A stretch of 64,000 nucleotides of DNA from the NCBI RefSeq assembly GCF_000719865.1, contig NZ_JOID01000008.1:499991-563990 (forward strand), in the 5' to 3' direction. Below the pieces are notes generated by a model that was not told the origin of the DNA, ran no database searches, and saw only the letters and a program-made list of their open reading frames with translations. This DNA is from Streptomyces albus subsp. albus (GTDB taxonomy: Bacteria; Actinomycetota; Actinomycetes; Streptomycetales; Streptomycetaceae). A program made the position numbers and the translations under genes. Position 1 is the first letter of the stretch, and each line of letters opens with the position of its first letter. This document shows positions 9,665 through 17,665 of this stretch, in pieces.

Positions 9665-10228
9665 GTGACGCGGGTGGACGACAAGGACATGGGTGCCGAC
9701 CTTCAGTCGGTACTCATCACCAAGGAAGAGATCGACACCAAGCTGGCCGAGCTGGCCGCGGAGATCGACGCCGAGTACGCGGGCCGGGATCTGCTGATCG
9801 TCGGTGTGCTCAAGGGGGCGGTCATGGTGATGGCCGACCTGGCCCGCGCCCTGTCGACCCCCGTGACCATGGACTGGATGGCGGTGTCCTCGTACGGCGC
9901 GGGCACCAAGTCCTCCGGCGTGGTCCGGATCCTCAAGGATCTGGACACCGACATCGCCGGCCGGGACGTCCTCATCGTCGAGGACATCATCGACTCCGGG
10001 CTCACCCTCTCCTGGCTGCTGTCCAACCTCAGCTCGCGCGGACCGGCCTCGCTGAACGTCTGCACGCTGCTGCGCAAGCCCGAGGCCGCCAAGGTCGACA
10101 TCGACGTCAAATACGTCGGCTTCGACATCCCCAACGAGTTCGTCGTCGGCTACGGCCTCGACTACGCCGAGAAGTACCGCAACCTCCCCTTCGTCGGGAC
10201 ACTCGCGCCGCACGTCTACGGCGGCTGA
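9665..10228 (+). CDS. hpt: hypoxanthine phosphoribosyltransferase
   Basis: 187 residues. Salvages hypoxanthine (and probably guanine) with PRPP in the cytosol. The PRPP-binding loop [18 protein letters not shown] is at about residues 103-120. The substrate-proximal [15 protein letters not shown] segment ([18 protein letters not shown]) and the C-terminal [17 protein letters not shown] are standard for the family. Possible starts are GTG 9665, GTG 9674 and ATG 9689; none has a strong ribosome-binding site, and 9665 is used for best family length. It ends just before a strong hairpin, so it is probably the last gene of the tilS-hpt unit. Confidence 0.94.
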   Translation: MTRVDDKDMGADLQSVLITKEEIDTKLAELAAEIDAEYAGRDLLIVGVLKGAVMVMADLARALSTPVTMDWMAVSSYGAGTKSSGVVRILKDLDTDIAGRDVLIVEDIIDSGLTLSWLLSNLSSRGPASLNVCTLLRKPEAAKVDIDVKYVGFDIPNEFVVGYGLDYAEKYRNLPFVGTLAPHVYGG

Positions 10229-10238
10229 GCGGCCGGAA

Positions 10239-10262
10239 GCGCCCGGCGGGAACGCCGGGCGC
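10239..10262 (+). terminator. hairpin terminator after hpt
   Basis: GCGCCCGGCG and CGCCGGGCGC form a perfect 10-bp stem closed by a GGAA tetraloop, 11 bases after the hpt stop. It separates hpt from ftsH transcription. Confidence 0.8.
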
Positions 10263-10422
10263 CGCCGCGGCGTTGGGATTTGTACGGACGGTGGTCATTC
10301 ACCGCCCGGGCAGCGCCCGGGGCGGAAGCTGAGGTACCGTCCGAAGGCAAGTCTTCAACAGGTCGAGTAATTCACCGTACGCACGGCCGGCTCACCGAGA
10401 AGCCGGCGTGCCTCACTGTGGC

Positions 10423-10456
10423 AGGAGGGACGGGGCGCCCGCGCCCCGTATGGATG
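10423..10456 (+). promoter_or_regulatory. ftsH ribosome-binding site with hairpin between SD and start
   Basis: AGGAGGG (10423-10429) is a strong Shine-Dalgarno but lies 24 bases before the ATG. ACGGGGCG (10430-10437) and CGCCCCGT (10442-10449) pair in an 8-bp stem with a CCCG loop that fills most of that gap. Folding would place the SD close to the ATG at 10454. An out-of-frame ATG sits at 10450. The structure is seen; its role is inferred. Confidence 0.5.
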
Positions 10457-12478
10457 GACGTGAAGCGCTACTTCCGTGGGCCGGTCATGTGGATCGTGCT
10501 GGCCGTCCTCGCCGTGGTCGTGTTGATGCAGGTCGTCGGTTCGTCCGGCGGCTACAAGACGGTGGACACCGGCCAGGTCGTCAACGCGATCGCCGACAAC
10601 AAGGTCAAGTCCGCCGAGCTCACCACCGGCGACGAAAGCAAAATCAAGATCGAGCTCAAGGACGACGTCGAGATCGCGGGCAGCGACAAGCTGCAGGCGA
10701 GCTACATCGGCGATCAGGGCACCGAGCTCGCCAAGGACCTCCAGGCGAGGGTCAACGACGGGGACAAGAGCACGCTGCCCGACGGGTACACCGTCTCCCC
10801 GCAGTCGCAGAACGCCTTCGTCGGCGTCCTGCTCTCGCTCCTGCCCTTCGTCCTCATCGTGCTGGTCTTCCTGTTCCTGATGAACCAGATGCAGGGCGGC
10901 GGCTCCCGGGTCATGAACTTCGGGAAGTCCAAGGCCAAGCTGATCACCAAGGACACCCCGAAGACCACCTTCGCCGATGTGGCGGGTGCCGACGAGGCGG
11001 TCGAGGAGCTCCACGAGATCAAGGAGTTCCTCCAGGAGCCGGCGAAGTTCCAGGCCGTCGGCGCCAAGATCCCCAAGGGCGTGCTGCTCTACGGCCCGCC
11101 CGGCACCGGCAAGACGCTGCTCGCGCGCGCCGTCGCCGGCGAGGCGGGCGTCCCGTTCTACTCGATCTCCGGCTCCGACTTCGTCGAGATGTTCGTCGGT
11201 GTCGGCGCCTCCCGGGTCCGCGACCTCTTCGAGCAGGCCAAGCAGAACGCCCCCGCGATCGTCTTCGTCGACGAGATCGACGCCGTCGGCCGGCACCGCG
11301 GTGCCGGCATGGGCGGCGGCCACGACGAGCGCGAGCAGACGCTGAACCAGCTGCTCGTCGAGATGGACGGCTTCGACGTGAAGGGCGGCGTCATCCTGAT
11401 CGCCGCCACCAACCGGCCGGACATCCTCGACCCGGCGCTGCTCCGCCCGGGCCGCTTCGACCGGCAGATCGCCGTCGACCGGCCCGACATGCAGGGCCGG
11501 CTGGAGATCCTCAAGGTGCACCAGAAGGGCAAGCCGGTCGCGCCCGACGTGGACCTGCAGGCCGTCGCCCGGCGCACCCCCGGCTTCACCGGTGCCGACC
11601 TCAGCAACGTCCTCAACGAGGCCGCCCTGCTGACCGCCCGCAGCGACGCCAAGCTGATCAACAACCACTTCCTGGACGAGGCGATCGACCGTGTCGTGGC
11701 CGGACCGCAGAAGCGGACCCGGATCATGAGCGACAAGGAGAAGAAGATCACCGCGTACCACGAGGGCGGACACGCCCTGGTCGCGGCGGCCTCCCCGAAC
11801 AGCGATCCGGTACACAAGATCACGATCCTGTCGAGAGGCCGGGCCCTCGGCTACACCATGGTGCTGCCGGAGGAGGACAAGTACTCCACCACGCGCAACG
11901 AGATGCTGGACCAGCTCGCGTACATGCTGGGCGGCCGCGCGGCGGAGGAGCTGGTCTTCCACGACCCCACCACCGGCGCCGCGAACGACATCGAGAAGGC
12001 CACCGCCACGGCCCGCGCGATGGTCACCCAGTACGGCATGACCGAGCGGCTCGGCGCGATCAAGTTCGGCAGCGACAACTCCGAGCCCTTCGTCGGCCGC
12101 GAGATGGGCCACCAGCGCGACTACTCCGAGGAGGTCGCCGCGCTGGTCGACGAGGAGGTCAAGAAGCTCATCGAGACGGCGCACAACGAGGCCTGGGAGA
12201 TCCTGGTCGAGAACCGCGACGTCCTGGACAACCTCGTGCTGCGGCTGCTGGAGAAGGAGACCCTGAACAAGGAGGAGATTGCCGAGATCTTCGCCCCGGT
12301 GGTCAAGCGCCCGGCCCGCCCCGCGTGGACCGGCTCCTCCCGCCGTACGCCCTCCACCCGGCCGCCGGTGCTCTCCCCGAAGGAACTCACCATGGCCAAC
12401 GGCTCCCAGTCGGCCGGCGCCTCCAAGATCTCCACGGAGAAGGCCGAGCTCCCCGAGGAGACCCGTCCGGAGAGCTGA
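10454..12478 (+). CDS. ftsH: ATP-dependent zinc metalloprotease FtsH
   Basis: 674 residues. Membrane-anchored AAA+ protease degrading membrane and short-lived cytosolic proteins. Transmembrane helix 1 follows [13 protein letters not shown]; an extracytoplasmic domain and helix 2 ([20 protein letters not shown]) come next. Walker A GPPGTGKT is at about 214-221, Walker B is IVFVDEID, the second region of homology contains [18 protein letters not shown], and the zinc motif HEGGH is at about 436-440. The C-terminus has a long hydrophilic tail. The start at 10454 fits the very short cytoplasmic N-terminus of FtsH proteins; upstream in-frame codons are possible but unlikely. The gene is flanked by hairpins at both ends, so it is probably monocistronic. 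Confidence 0.97.
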   Translation: MDVKRYFRGPVMWIVLAVLAVVVLMQVVGSSGGYKTVDTGQVVNAIADNKVKSAELTTGDESKIKIELKDDVEIAGSDKLQASYIGDQGTELAKDLQARVNDGDKSTLPDGYTVSPQSQNAFVGVLLSLLPFVLIVLVFLFLMNQMQGGGSRVMNFGKSKAKLITKDTPKTTFADVAGADEAVEELHEIKEFLQEPAKFQAVGAKIPKGVLLYGPPGTGKTLLARAVAGEAGVPFYSISGSDFVEMFVGVGASRVRDLFEQAKQNAPAIVFVDEIDAVGRHRGAGMGGGHDEREQTLNQLLVEMDGFDVKGGVILIAATNRPDILDPALLRPGRFDRQIAVDRPDMQGRLEILKVHQKGKPVAPDVDLQAVARRTPGFTGADLSNVLNEAALLTARSDAKLINNHFLDEAIDRVVAGPQKRTRIMSDKEKKITAYHEGGHALVAAASPNSDPVHKITILSRGRALGYTMVLPEEDKYSTTRNEMLDQLAYMLGGRAAEELVFHDPTTGAANDIEKATATARAMVTQYGMTERLGAIKFGSDNSEPFVGREMGHQRDYSEEVAALVDEEVKKLIETAHNEAWEILVENRDVLDNLVLRLLEKETLNKEEIAEIFAPVVKRPARPAWTGSSRRTPSTRPPVLSPKELTMANGSQSAGASKISTEKAELPEETRPES

Positions 12479-12498
12479 GTCTCCCCCTGCGGAATGAG

Positions 12499-12538
12499 TG
12501 CCGCGCCCTCCCGGGTTCTACCCTGGGAAGGCGCGGCA
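12499..12538 (+). terminator. hairpin terminator after ftsH
   Basis: TGCCGCGCC pairs with GGCGCGGCA (9 bp), continued by TCCC/GGGA and GGGT/ACCC across one mismatch and one bulge, with a TCT loop. It starts 20 bases after the ftsH stop. Confidence 0.75.
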
Positions 12539-12543
12539 TTCGT

Positions 12544-12561
12544 CGTACGAGCGTTCGTACG
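12544..12561. promoter_or_regulatory. inverted repeat upstream of folE
   Basis: CGTACGA and TCGTACG are perfect 7-bp arms around a 4-base spacer, 28 bases before the folE ATG. It could be an operator or a second hairpin; it is close to the terminator of ftsH but separate from it. Confidence 0.45.
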
Positions 12562-12588
12562 GCGCGGATCAGGAACGAGGCACCCCAC

Positions 12589-13194
12589 ATGACCGACCCG
12601 GTGACGCTGAACAGCGGGCGCGCCGTCGGCGAGTTCGACGAGAAGCGGGCCGAGAACGCCGTCCGCGAGCTGCTCATCGCGGTCGGCGAGGACCCGGACC
12701 GCGAGGGGCTGCTGGAGACCCCGGCCCGGGTCGCCCGCGCGTACCGGGAGATCCTGGGCGGACTGCGGCAGGACCCGGAGGACGTCCTCACCACGACGTT
12801 CGACCTCGGTCACGACGAGATGGTGCTGGTCAAGGACATCGAGATCGTCAGCCTCTGCGAGCACCACCTGCTGCCGTTCCACGGCGTCGCCCACGTCGGC
12901 TACATCCCGGCCGAGACCGGCAAGATCACCGGCCTGTCCAAGCTGGCCCGCCTGGTGGACGTGTTCGCCCGCCGGCCGCAGGTGCAGGAGCGGCTGACCA
13001 CGCAGGTCGCCGATTCGCTCATGCGCATTCTGGAGGCCCGGGGGGCCATCGTGGTCATCGAGGCGGAGCACATGTGCATGTCGGTCCGCGGCATACGCAA
13101 GCCCGGGGCGAAGACCACCACCTCGGCCGTCCGCGGCCAGCTCCGCGACGCCACCACCCGCGCCGAGGCGATGAGCCTGATCCTGGCGCGCTGA
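12589..13194 (+). CDS. folE: GTP cyclohydrolase I
   Basis: 201 residues. Converts GTP to dihydroneopterin triphosphate, the first step of folate synthesis. Zinc/active-site residues are visible in [12 protein letters not shown] (Cys about 90, His about 92-93) and [14 protein letters not shown] (second Cys). [20 protein letters not shown] is the conserved core. ATG 12589 has an AACGAGG ribosome-binding site. It is the first of the folate genes here, and folP begins 130 bases downstream. Confidence 0.97.
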   Translation: MTDPVTLNSGRAVGEFDEKRAENAVRELLIAVGEDPDREGLLETPARVARAYREILGGLRQDPEDVLTTTFDLGHDEMVLVKDIEIVSLCEHHLLPFHGVAHVGYIPAETGKITGLSKLARLVDVFARRPQVQERLTTQVADSLMRILEARGAIVVIEAEHMCMSVRGIRKPGAKTTTSAVRGQLRDATTRAEAMSLILAR

Positions 13195-13312
13195 GAGCGT
13201 GCCGGGTCCCCTGGCGCGCGCCGGGGCACCCCCGTGCGCGCCGGCGTCCGGATTCCGCCGGGAGCGCGCCCCGGCGCCGGTGCCCCCGGCGGGGCGCGGG
13301 CGCTCCGGGGCC

Positions 13313-13324
13313 TAAGGTGGGGGC
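13313..13324 (+). promoter_or_regulatory. candidate leaderless -10 for folP
   Basis: TAAGGT (TAnnnT) ends six bases (GGGGGC) before the folP ATG. The spacing suits a leaderless transcript, although the G-run could also act as a weak ribosome-binding site for a transcript from farther upstream. Confidence 0.45.
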
Positions 13325-14179
13325 ATGAGCAGTGTGCGCGGCGTGGTGACCGGTCTGCCGGAGTGGGACCGCTGCGCGGTGATGGGCGTGGTGAACGTCA
13401 CGCCCGACTCCTTCTCCGACGGCGGCCGGTGGTTCGACACCGGAGACGCGGTCAAGCGCGGTCTGGAGCTGGTCGCCGAGGGCGCCGACCTGGTCGACGT
13501 GGGCGGCGAGTCGACGCGCCCGGGGGCCTCCCGGGTGGACGAGGCGGAGGAGCTGCGCCGGGTCCTTCCCGTGGTGCGCGGACTGGCCGCCGAGGGCGTG
13601 ACCGTCAGCGTGGACACCATGCGGGCCGCGGTCGCCGAGCAGGCGGTGGCCGCCGGGGCCGCGCTGGTCAACGATGTGAGCGGCGGTCTCGCCGATCCGG
13701 CGATGGTGCCGGTGGTGGCCGCGGCCGGGGTGCCGTTCGTGGTGATGCACTGGCGCGGTTTCAGCCAGGACATGAACGCCCGCGCGGTCTACTCCGACGT
13801 GGTCCGCGAGGTCGTCGGCGAGCTGCGGGAGCGGATGGACGCCGTGGTCGCCGGGGGCGTCGCGCCGGAGCGGATCGTGATCGACCCGGGGCTGGGCTTC
13901 GCCAAGCGGGCGGAGCACGATCTGGCCCTGCTCGCGGCCCTGCCCGAGCTGCGGAGCCTGGGCCGGCCGCTGCTGGTGGCGGCCTCCCGTAAACGCTTCC
14001 TCGGCCATGTGCTGGCCGGCCCCGGCGGCAGCCCGCCGCCCGCCCGGGAGCGGGACGCGGCCACCGCCGCCGTCTCCGCGATCTCGGCGCGCGAGGGCGC
14101 CTGGGCGGTACGGGTCCACGAGGTGCGGGCGACGGCCGACGCGGTGCGCGTGGCGCGCGCCGTCGAGGGGGCCGGGTGA
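13325..14179 (+). CDS. folP: dihydropteroate synthase
   Basis: 284 residues. Condenses dihydropterin pyrophosphate with p-aminobenzoate; the sulfonamide target. Family motifs: GVVNVTPDSFSDGGRW (about 21-36), DVGGESTRPGA, VSVDTMRA, NDVSGG, IDPGLGFAK and the C-terminal SRKRFLG phosphate-binding loop. Length is normal. The stop overlaps the next gene's GTG by four bases (GTGA), so translation is probably coupled. Confidence 0.97.
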   Translation: MSSVRGVVTGLPEWDRCAVMGVVNVTPDSFSDGGRWFDTGDAVKRGLELVAEGADLVDVGGESTRPGASRVDEAEELRRVLPVVRGLAAEGVTVSVDTMRAAVAEQAVAAGAALVNDVSGGLADPAMVPVVAAAGVPFVVMHWRGFSQDMNARAVYSDVVREVVGELRERMDAVVAGGVAPERIVIDPGLGFAKRAEHDLALLAALPELRSLGRPLLVAASRKRFLGHVLAGPGGSPPPARERDAATAAVSAISAREGAWAVRVHEVRATADAVRVARAVEGAG

Positions 14180-14670
14180 GCCGGCCCGCCCGCAGCACCG
14201 ACTACGAGCAGGTCGAGCAGGCCAACACGGCGCTCTACGAGGCCATGGAGCAGGGCGACTTCGAGGCGCTCTCCGCCATGTGGCTCCCCGGTGACGTCAG
14301 CTGCGTGCACCCGGGATGGCCGGTGCTGCGGGGCAGCGGCGAGGTGCTGCGGTCGTATGCGCTGATCATGGCGAACACCGAGTACATCCAGTTCTTCCTG
14401 ACCGATGTCGAGGTGGAGATCGAGGGCGACACCGCGCTGGTGACCTGCACCGAGAACATCCTCAGCGGCGGGCCCGCCGAGGAGGAGGGCGAGCTGGGGC
14501 CGCTGGTCGGCCAGCTCGTCGTGGCCACCAACGTCTTCCGCCGCACGGGGGACGGCTGGCGGATCTGGGCGCACCACGGCTCGCCGGTGCTGGCGGACAC
14601 CGCCGGTGAGGACGGCGAGCCGGACGAGGACGAGGAGCCCGGCGGCACGGGCGGCACCGGACTGCTCTGA
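14176..14670 (+). CDS. NTF2/SnoaL-like protein inside the folate cluster
   Basis: 164 residues. The N-terminal half has the NTF2-like pattern (VEQANTALYEAMEQGDFEALSAMW, CVHPGWPVLRG, SYALIMANTEYIQFFLTDV, WRIWAHHGSP), a fold of small enzymes and binding proteins. The last about 25 residues are acidic and Gly-rich. The GTG start overlaps the folP stop by four bases. Its conserved coupling to folP suggests a link with pterin/folate metabolism, but no catalytic role can be assigned from the sequence. Fold prediction is fairly secure, function unknown. Confidence 0.8.
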   Translation: MSRPARSTDYEQVEQANTALYEAMEQGDFEALSAMWLPGDVSCVHPGWPVLRGSGEVLRSYALIMANTEYIQFFLTDVEVEIEGDTALVTCTENILSGGPAEEEGELGPLVGQLVVATNVFRRTGDGWRIWAHHGSPVLADTAGEDGEPDEDEEPGGTGGTGLL

Positions 14671-15132
14671 GGGCCGGTCCTCCTGTCGATCCCCGCGCCG
14701 GTCCCCCCTGCCGGTCCGCCCCTTCGCGCCGGATCGGGCCGCGGCGTGCGGTGCCGGCAGCGCGGTGAAACATGCGCGGTGCCGTGTGTCACGGCCCCGA
14801 TGGGAAGGGCCGCACGACTGCCCAGGGGATCCGGGCGGGCCGTCCGAAAGGGTGTCCCAGCTCACCCGTTCGAGTCGCACGGCGGACGGGTAAGGGGTGA
14901 GAGCGTGGGTTCACGGACCCCGGCGGGTCCGGCGGCGCGCTGCCGCTCGCGGTCCGGCCGCACCGTGGCACACGCGGGCACGGCCGGGCACGGGTGCTGT
15001 CAGCGGCCGCAGGTAGGTTCGTTCCATCAGCGGCGCACCGGTCCCGGAGCGGGGCGGGCGTGCCGCGAGGACGCCTGCGGCACGCTCCGCCCGGCGTCCG
15101 TCCATCCGTAACCGACAGCGGGAGTGGCAGTC
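14671..15132. other. 462-bp intergenic region before folB
   Basis: No convincing gene: the frames here give Arg/Gly-rich shadow translations. A small hairpin (GCCGTG-TGT-CACGGC) lies near 14779-14793. TAGGTT near 15013 is a possible -10 for folB-folK. The size of the gap suggests folB-folK has its own promoter rather than only folP read-through. Confidence 0.5.
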
Positions 15133-15492
15133 GTGGACCGAGTCGCGCTGCGCGGCCTCAGGGCGCGCGGACACCACGGGGTCTTCCCCGAGGAGCGGGA
15201 GAAGGGCCAGGTCTTCGTCGTGGACCTCGTGCTGGGCCTGGACACCCGCCCCGCGGCGGCCGCCGACGACCTCACGCTGACGGTCCACTACGGCATCGTG
15301 GCCGAGGAGGTCGTCGCCGTGATCCAGGGGGAGCCGGTCGAGCTGATCGAGACGCTCGCCGAGCGGATCGCGGAGAGCTGCCTCCGGCACGATCCGGTGC
15401 GCGAGGTGGAGGTGGTCGTCCACAAGCCGGACGCGCCGATCACCGTGCCCTTCGACGACGTGACCATCACCATCACCCGGAGCCGCCCATGA
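15133..15492 (+). CDS. folB: dihydroneopterin aldolase
   Basis: 119 residues. Converts dihydroneopterin to hydroxymethyl-dihydropterin and glycolaldehyde. DRVALRGLRARGHHGVFPEE is the typical N-terminus; YGIVAEEVVAVIQGEPVELIETLAE and VVVHKPDAPI carry the conserved active-site region. The GTG at 15133 is chosen over GTG 15124 because GGGAG ends about eight bases before it. It overlaps folK by ATGA, so the two are translationally coupled. Confidence 0.95.
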   Translation: MDRVALRGLRARGHHGVFPEEREKGQVFVVDLVLGLDTRPAAAADDLTLTVHYGIVAEEVVAVIQGEPVELIETLAERIAESCLRHDPVREVEVVVHKPDAPITVPFDDVTITITRSRP

Positions 15493-16082
15493 CCACCAGC
15501 GACCCGACCGTGCAGCCCGTCCCGGCCTCGGTGGCCGACTGGGTGGACGCCGCGGACACCACGCTCTCCAACCCGAAACGGGCCGTGATCGCTCTCGGCA
15601 GCAATCTCGGCAACCGCCTGGAGACCCTGCAGGGCGCGGTCGACGCGCTGGAGGACACCCCCGGCGTCCGGGTCAAGGCGGTCTCCGCCGTCTACGAGAC
15701 CGAGCCCTGGGGCGTGGACCCCGGCTCCCAGCCGTCCTACTTCAACGCCGTGGTGCTGGTGAGGACGACCCTGCCGCCGGGCTCCCTGCTGGAGCGGGCG
15801 CACGCCGTCGAGGAGGCCTTCGAGCGAGTGCGCGACGAACGCTGGGGCCCGCGGACGCTGGACGTCGACATCGTCGCCTACCAGGGCGTCGTCTCGGACG
15901 ACCCGGCGCTCACGCTGCCGCATCCGCGGGTGCACGAACGCGCCTTCGTCCTGGCGCCGTGGCACGACGTCGATCCGGCCGCGGACGTGCCCGGCCACGG
16001 CCCCGTCGAGGAGCTGCTGGCGGAGATCCCCGGCCAGGGCGTGGAGCGGCGCGCGGACCTGGAACTCCGACTGCCCGAGTAG
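15489..16082 (+). CDS. folK: 2-amino-4-hydroxy-6-hydroxymethyldihydropteridine diphosphokinase
   Basis: 197 residues. Pyrophosphorylates hydroxymethyl-dihydropterin to give the folP substrate. IALGSNLGNRLETLQGAVD and the signature RDERWGPRTLDVDIV (metal and ATP binding) are clear, followed by LPHPRVHERAFVLAPW. The N-terminal about 35 residues before the domain are an extension. ATG overlaps the folB stop (ATGA). This completes folE, folP, folB and folK within 3.5 kb. Confidence 0.96.
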   Translation: MTTSDPTVQPVPASVADWVDAADTTLSNPKRAVIALGSNLGNRLETLQGAVDALEDTPGVRVKAVSAVYETEPWGVDPGSQPSYFNAVVLVRTTLPPGSLLERAHAVEEAFERVRDERWGPRTLDVDIVAYQGVVSDDPALTLPHPRVHERAFVLAPWHDVDPAADVPGHGPVEELLAEIPGQGVERRADLELRLPE

Positions 16083-16162
16083 CCGTTAGTCTCGGTGTCC
16101 ACCTCCGGTGACCCGCCGTGCGGGGTCGGTCCGTCCACCAGGAAGAGCGAGGCGAGCACTCG

Positions 16163-16654
16163 GTGAGGCAACTTCGTATCAGAGTGCTGAGCGGGATCTT
16201 CGCCGTCGCCGGTGTGCTCGCCTGGGCGGTCGCCCGGCTCTGGGACTCCTACGGCTCGCTGCCGGGCGTGCCCTTCGCCGCCCCCGTGGTGCTGGCGGCC
16301 ATCGCCGCCGTCCTCGCCGCGACCGCGCTGTCCCTGCGGAGCCGGCTGAAGGCCCAGCGGGAGCGGCAGCCGGGGGCGAAGGGCGTCGATCCGATGGTCG
16401 CCGCGCGGGCGGTGGTCTTCGGCCAGGCGAGCGCGCTGGTCGCCGCGCCGGTCGCCGGGATGTACGGCGGTGTCGGGGTCTTCCTGCTGACGAACGGCCT
16501 GGACGGGGGCAGCCGCGGCGGGCAGGCCCTCTACGCCGGGCTCTCCGTCCTCGCGGGCCTGGCGGTGGTGGCGGCCGGTCTGCTGCTGGAACGGGTCTGC
16601 CGGCTGCCCGAGGACGAGGACGACGAGGGCGGCCCGGGGGCGGCCCCGGCGTAA
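16163..16654 (+). CDS. DUF3180-like membrane protein
   Basis: 163 residues from GTG. Four hydrophobic stretches (about residues 6-25, 36-54, 78-98, 115-135) and an acidic C-terminus indicate a small polytopic membrane protein. Position directly after folK and the sequence pattern (RVLSGIFAVAGVLAWAVARLWDSYG) fit the actinobacterial DUF3180 family, which habitually follows folK. Function unknown. A hairpin follows the stop. Confidence 0.75.
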   Translation: MRQLRIRVLSGIFAVAGVLAWAVARLWDSYGSLPGVPFAAPVVLAAIAAVLAATALSLRSRLKAQRERQPGAKGVDPMVAARAVVFGQASALVAAPVAGMYGGVGVFLLTNGLDGGSRGGQALYAGLSVLAGLAVVAAGLLLERVCRLPEDEDDEGGPGAAPA

Positions 16655-16666
16655 CGGGCCCGGCGC

Positions 16667-16681
16667 GACGACCCCGTCGTC
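16667..16681. terminator. hairpin between convergent units
   Basis: GACGAC-CCC-GTCGTC, a perfect 6-bp stem in the 51-base gap between the DUF3180 stop and the stop of the left-facing unknown gene. It marks the boundary of the core folate region and the T4SS-like locus. Confidence 0.5.
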
Positions 16682-16705
16682 AACGGCCCTGGCGCAACAG
16701 CCGGT

Positions 16706-17410
16706 TCAGCGGTGCCGGGTGGCCTGCTGAGCCGGCGCGTACACCGCCCCCGGAGGCGGCCGGTGGGCGAGGGCGCGGGCGGCCGAGGACTGCTCCGCGG
16801 CGAGGGAGTGCACGCGGCCGCTGGAGATCCCGGTGCGCAGCCCTGCCGCGGCGGGCACGCGCGACGTCCGGGCCAGGTCGCCCGAGAGCCGGGACCTGAG
16901 CCCGGCGACGTGCGCCTGATGGCTTCTCAGCTGCTCCGGTGACATGTGCTCCACCGGCATGCGGGCCGCTGCGGACACGGCCGCCGGATGCGCCGGTACC
17001 GGCGCGGCCCCCCGTGCCGCACCGCGCGGGTCGAGACCGGCCGAGCGCAGCGCGGCCGCGTGGGCGGCGGTGTCGGGGGTCTGCTCCGCTGAGGCGGGGC
17101 CCCGCCGGTGCCGCTCGGTGGTATCCGGCCGTTCTCCGCCGGGGCGGCGGGGGTTCCGGTGCGGTGGGACACGCCAGCTCACCGTGCCGTTCAGCTCGTT
17201 CACCGACACCTCGACCCGCACCCGGGGCGACCGCACGCGGGCCGCCCGCGCCCGCGAGAGCGCCCCGGCGCGGTCCCGCTCGTGCCCCCGGGCGTGCCGC
17301 TGTTCCCGTTCCCGGTCGGCGAGCGCGGCGTCGGCGGGTCGGCGCCGGTCGCCGTGCGGGCGTTCCCGTCCCGGGGCGGGGCGCCGGGCTGCTGATTCCG
17401 GAGAGCTCAT
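16706..17410 (-). CDS. unknown basic protein at the edge of the T4SS-like locus
   Basis: 234 residues; very rich in Arg, Ala and Pro. The first 60 residues are strongly charged (possible coiled coil or nucleic-acid contact), the middle contains VEVSVNELNGTVSWRVP, and a helical stretch near the C-terminus reads SPEQLRSHQAHVAGLRSRL. The ATG at 17410 has GGGAGGA nine bases upstream, which supports real translation. No domain recognised. It is the last gene of the left-facing series (lytic enzyme, lipoprotein, TPR-like protein), but a 255-bp gap with repeats separates it, so it may have its own promoter. Confidence 0.6.
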   Translation of the reverse strand: MSSPESAARRPAPGRERPHGDRRRPADAALADREREQRHARGHERDRAGALSRARAARVRSPRVRVEVSVNELNGTVSWRVPPHRNPRRPGGERPDTTERHRRGPASAEQTPDTAAHAAALRSAGLDPRGAARGAAPVPAHPAAVSAAARMPVEHMSPEQLRSHQAHVAGLRSRLSGDLARTSRVPAAAGLRTGISSGRVHSLAAEQSSAARALAHRPPPGAVYAPAQQATRHR

Positions 17411-17509
17411 GGCTGGATTCCTCCCGGGCGGGCGTATCGGATCAGGAGAGTATCGGTCAACTTTGGTGCGCGGGTGGGCCTTTGCTCTCGTACGGTCGCG
17501 GAGCCACCC

Positions 17510-17616
17510 CGTACGTCCCCGGCCGCCCCCGTATCGTCCCGGAGCCGCGCCGGTACCGTCCCGGCAGAAAGTCGGCAGAAAGTCGGCAGGGAGAAGCCGG
17601 CAGGGAGCCGGCAGGG
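17510..17616. repeat. two families of short direct repeats
   Basis: Three copies resembling CGTACCGTCCCGG, about 22 bp apart (17510-17565), are followed by five CGGCAG(A/G)(A/G) units at 17562, 17573, 17584, 17598 and 17608. They lie 100-206 bases upstream of the left-facing unknown gene, within the 255-bp gap. Such arrays can be protein-binding or replication/transfer sites; nothing here decides between them. Confidence 0.55.
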
Positions 17617-17665
17617 GCCGAGGATCCGCGTTCCCCCCGGGGAGACCGAGGGATCCGGTGCCTGA

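Noticed and set aside
9554..12184. Very long minus-strand frames across hpt and ftsH
   Set aside because: Complementary shadows of strongly conserved genes, a common effect in about 72% GC DNA.
14850..14890. T-loop-like GTTCGAGTC before folB, possible tRNA or att fragment
   Set aside because: The flanking bases do not pair into a T-stem, and no acceptor or anticodon arm is present. No matching repeat was seen elsewhere.
17510..17616. CRISPR array
   Set aside because: Units are too short, spacers are not unique 30-mers, and no cas gene is present.
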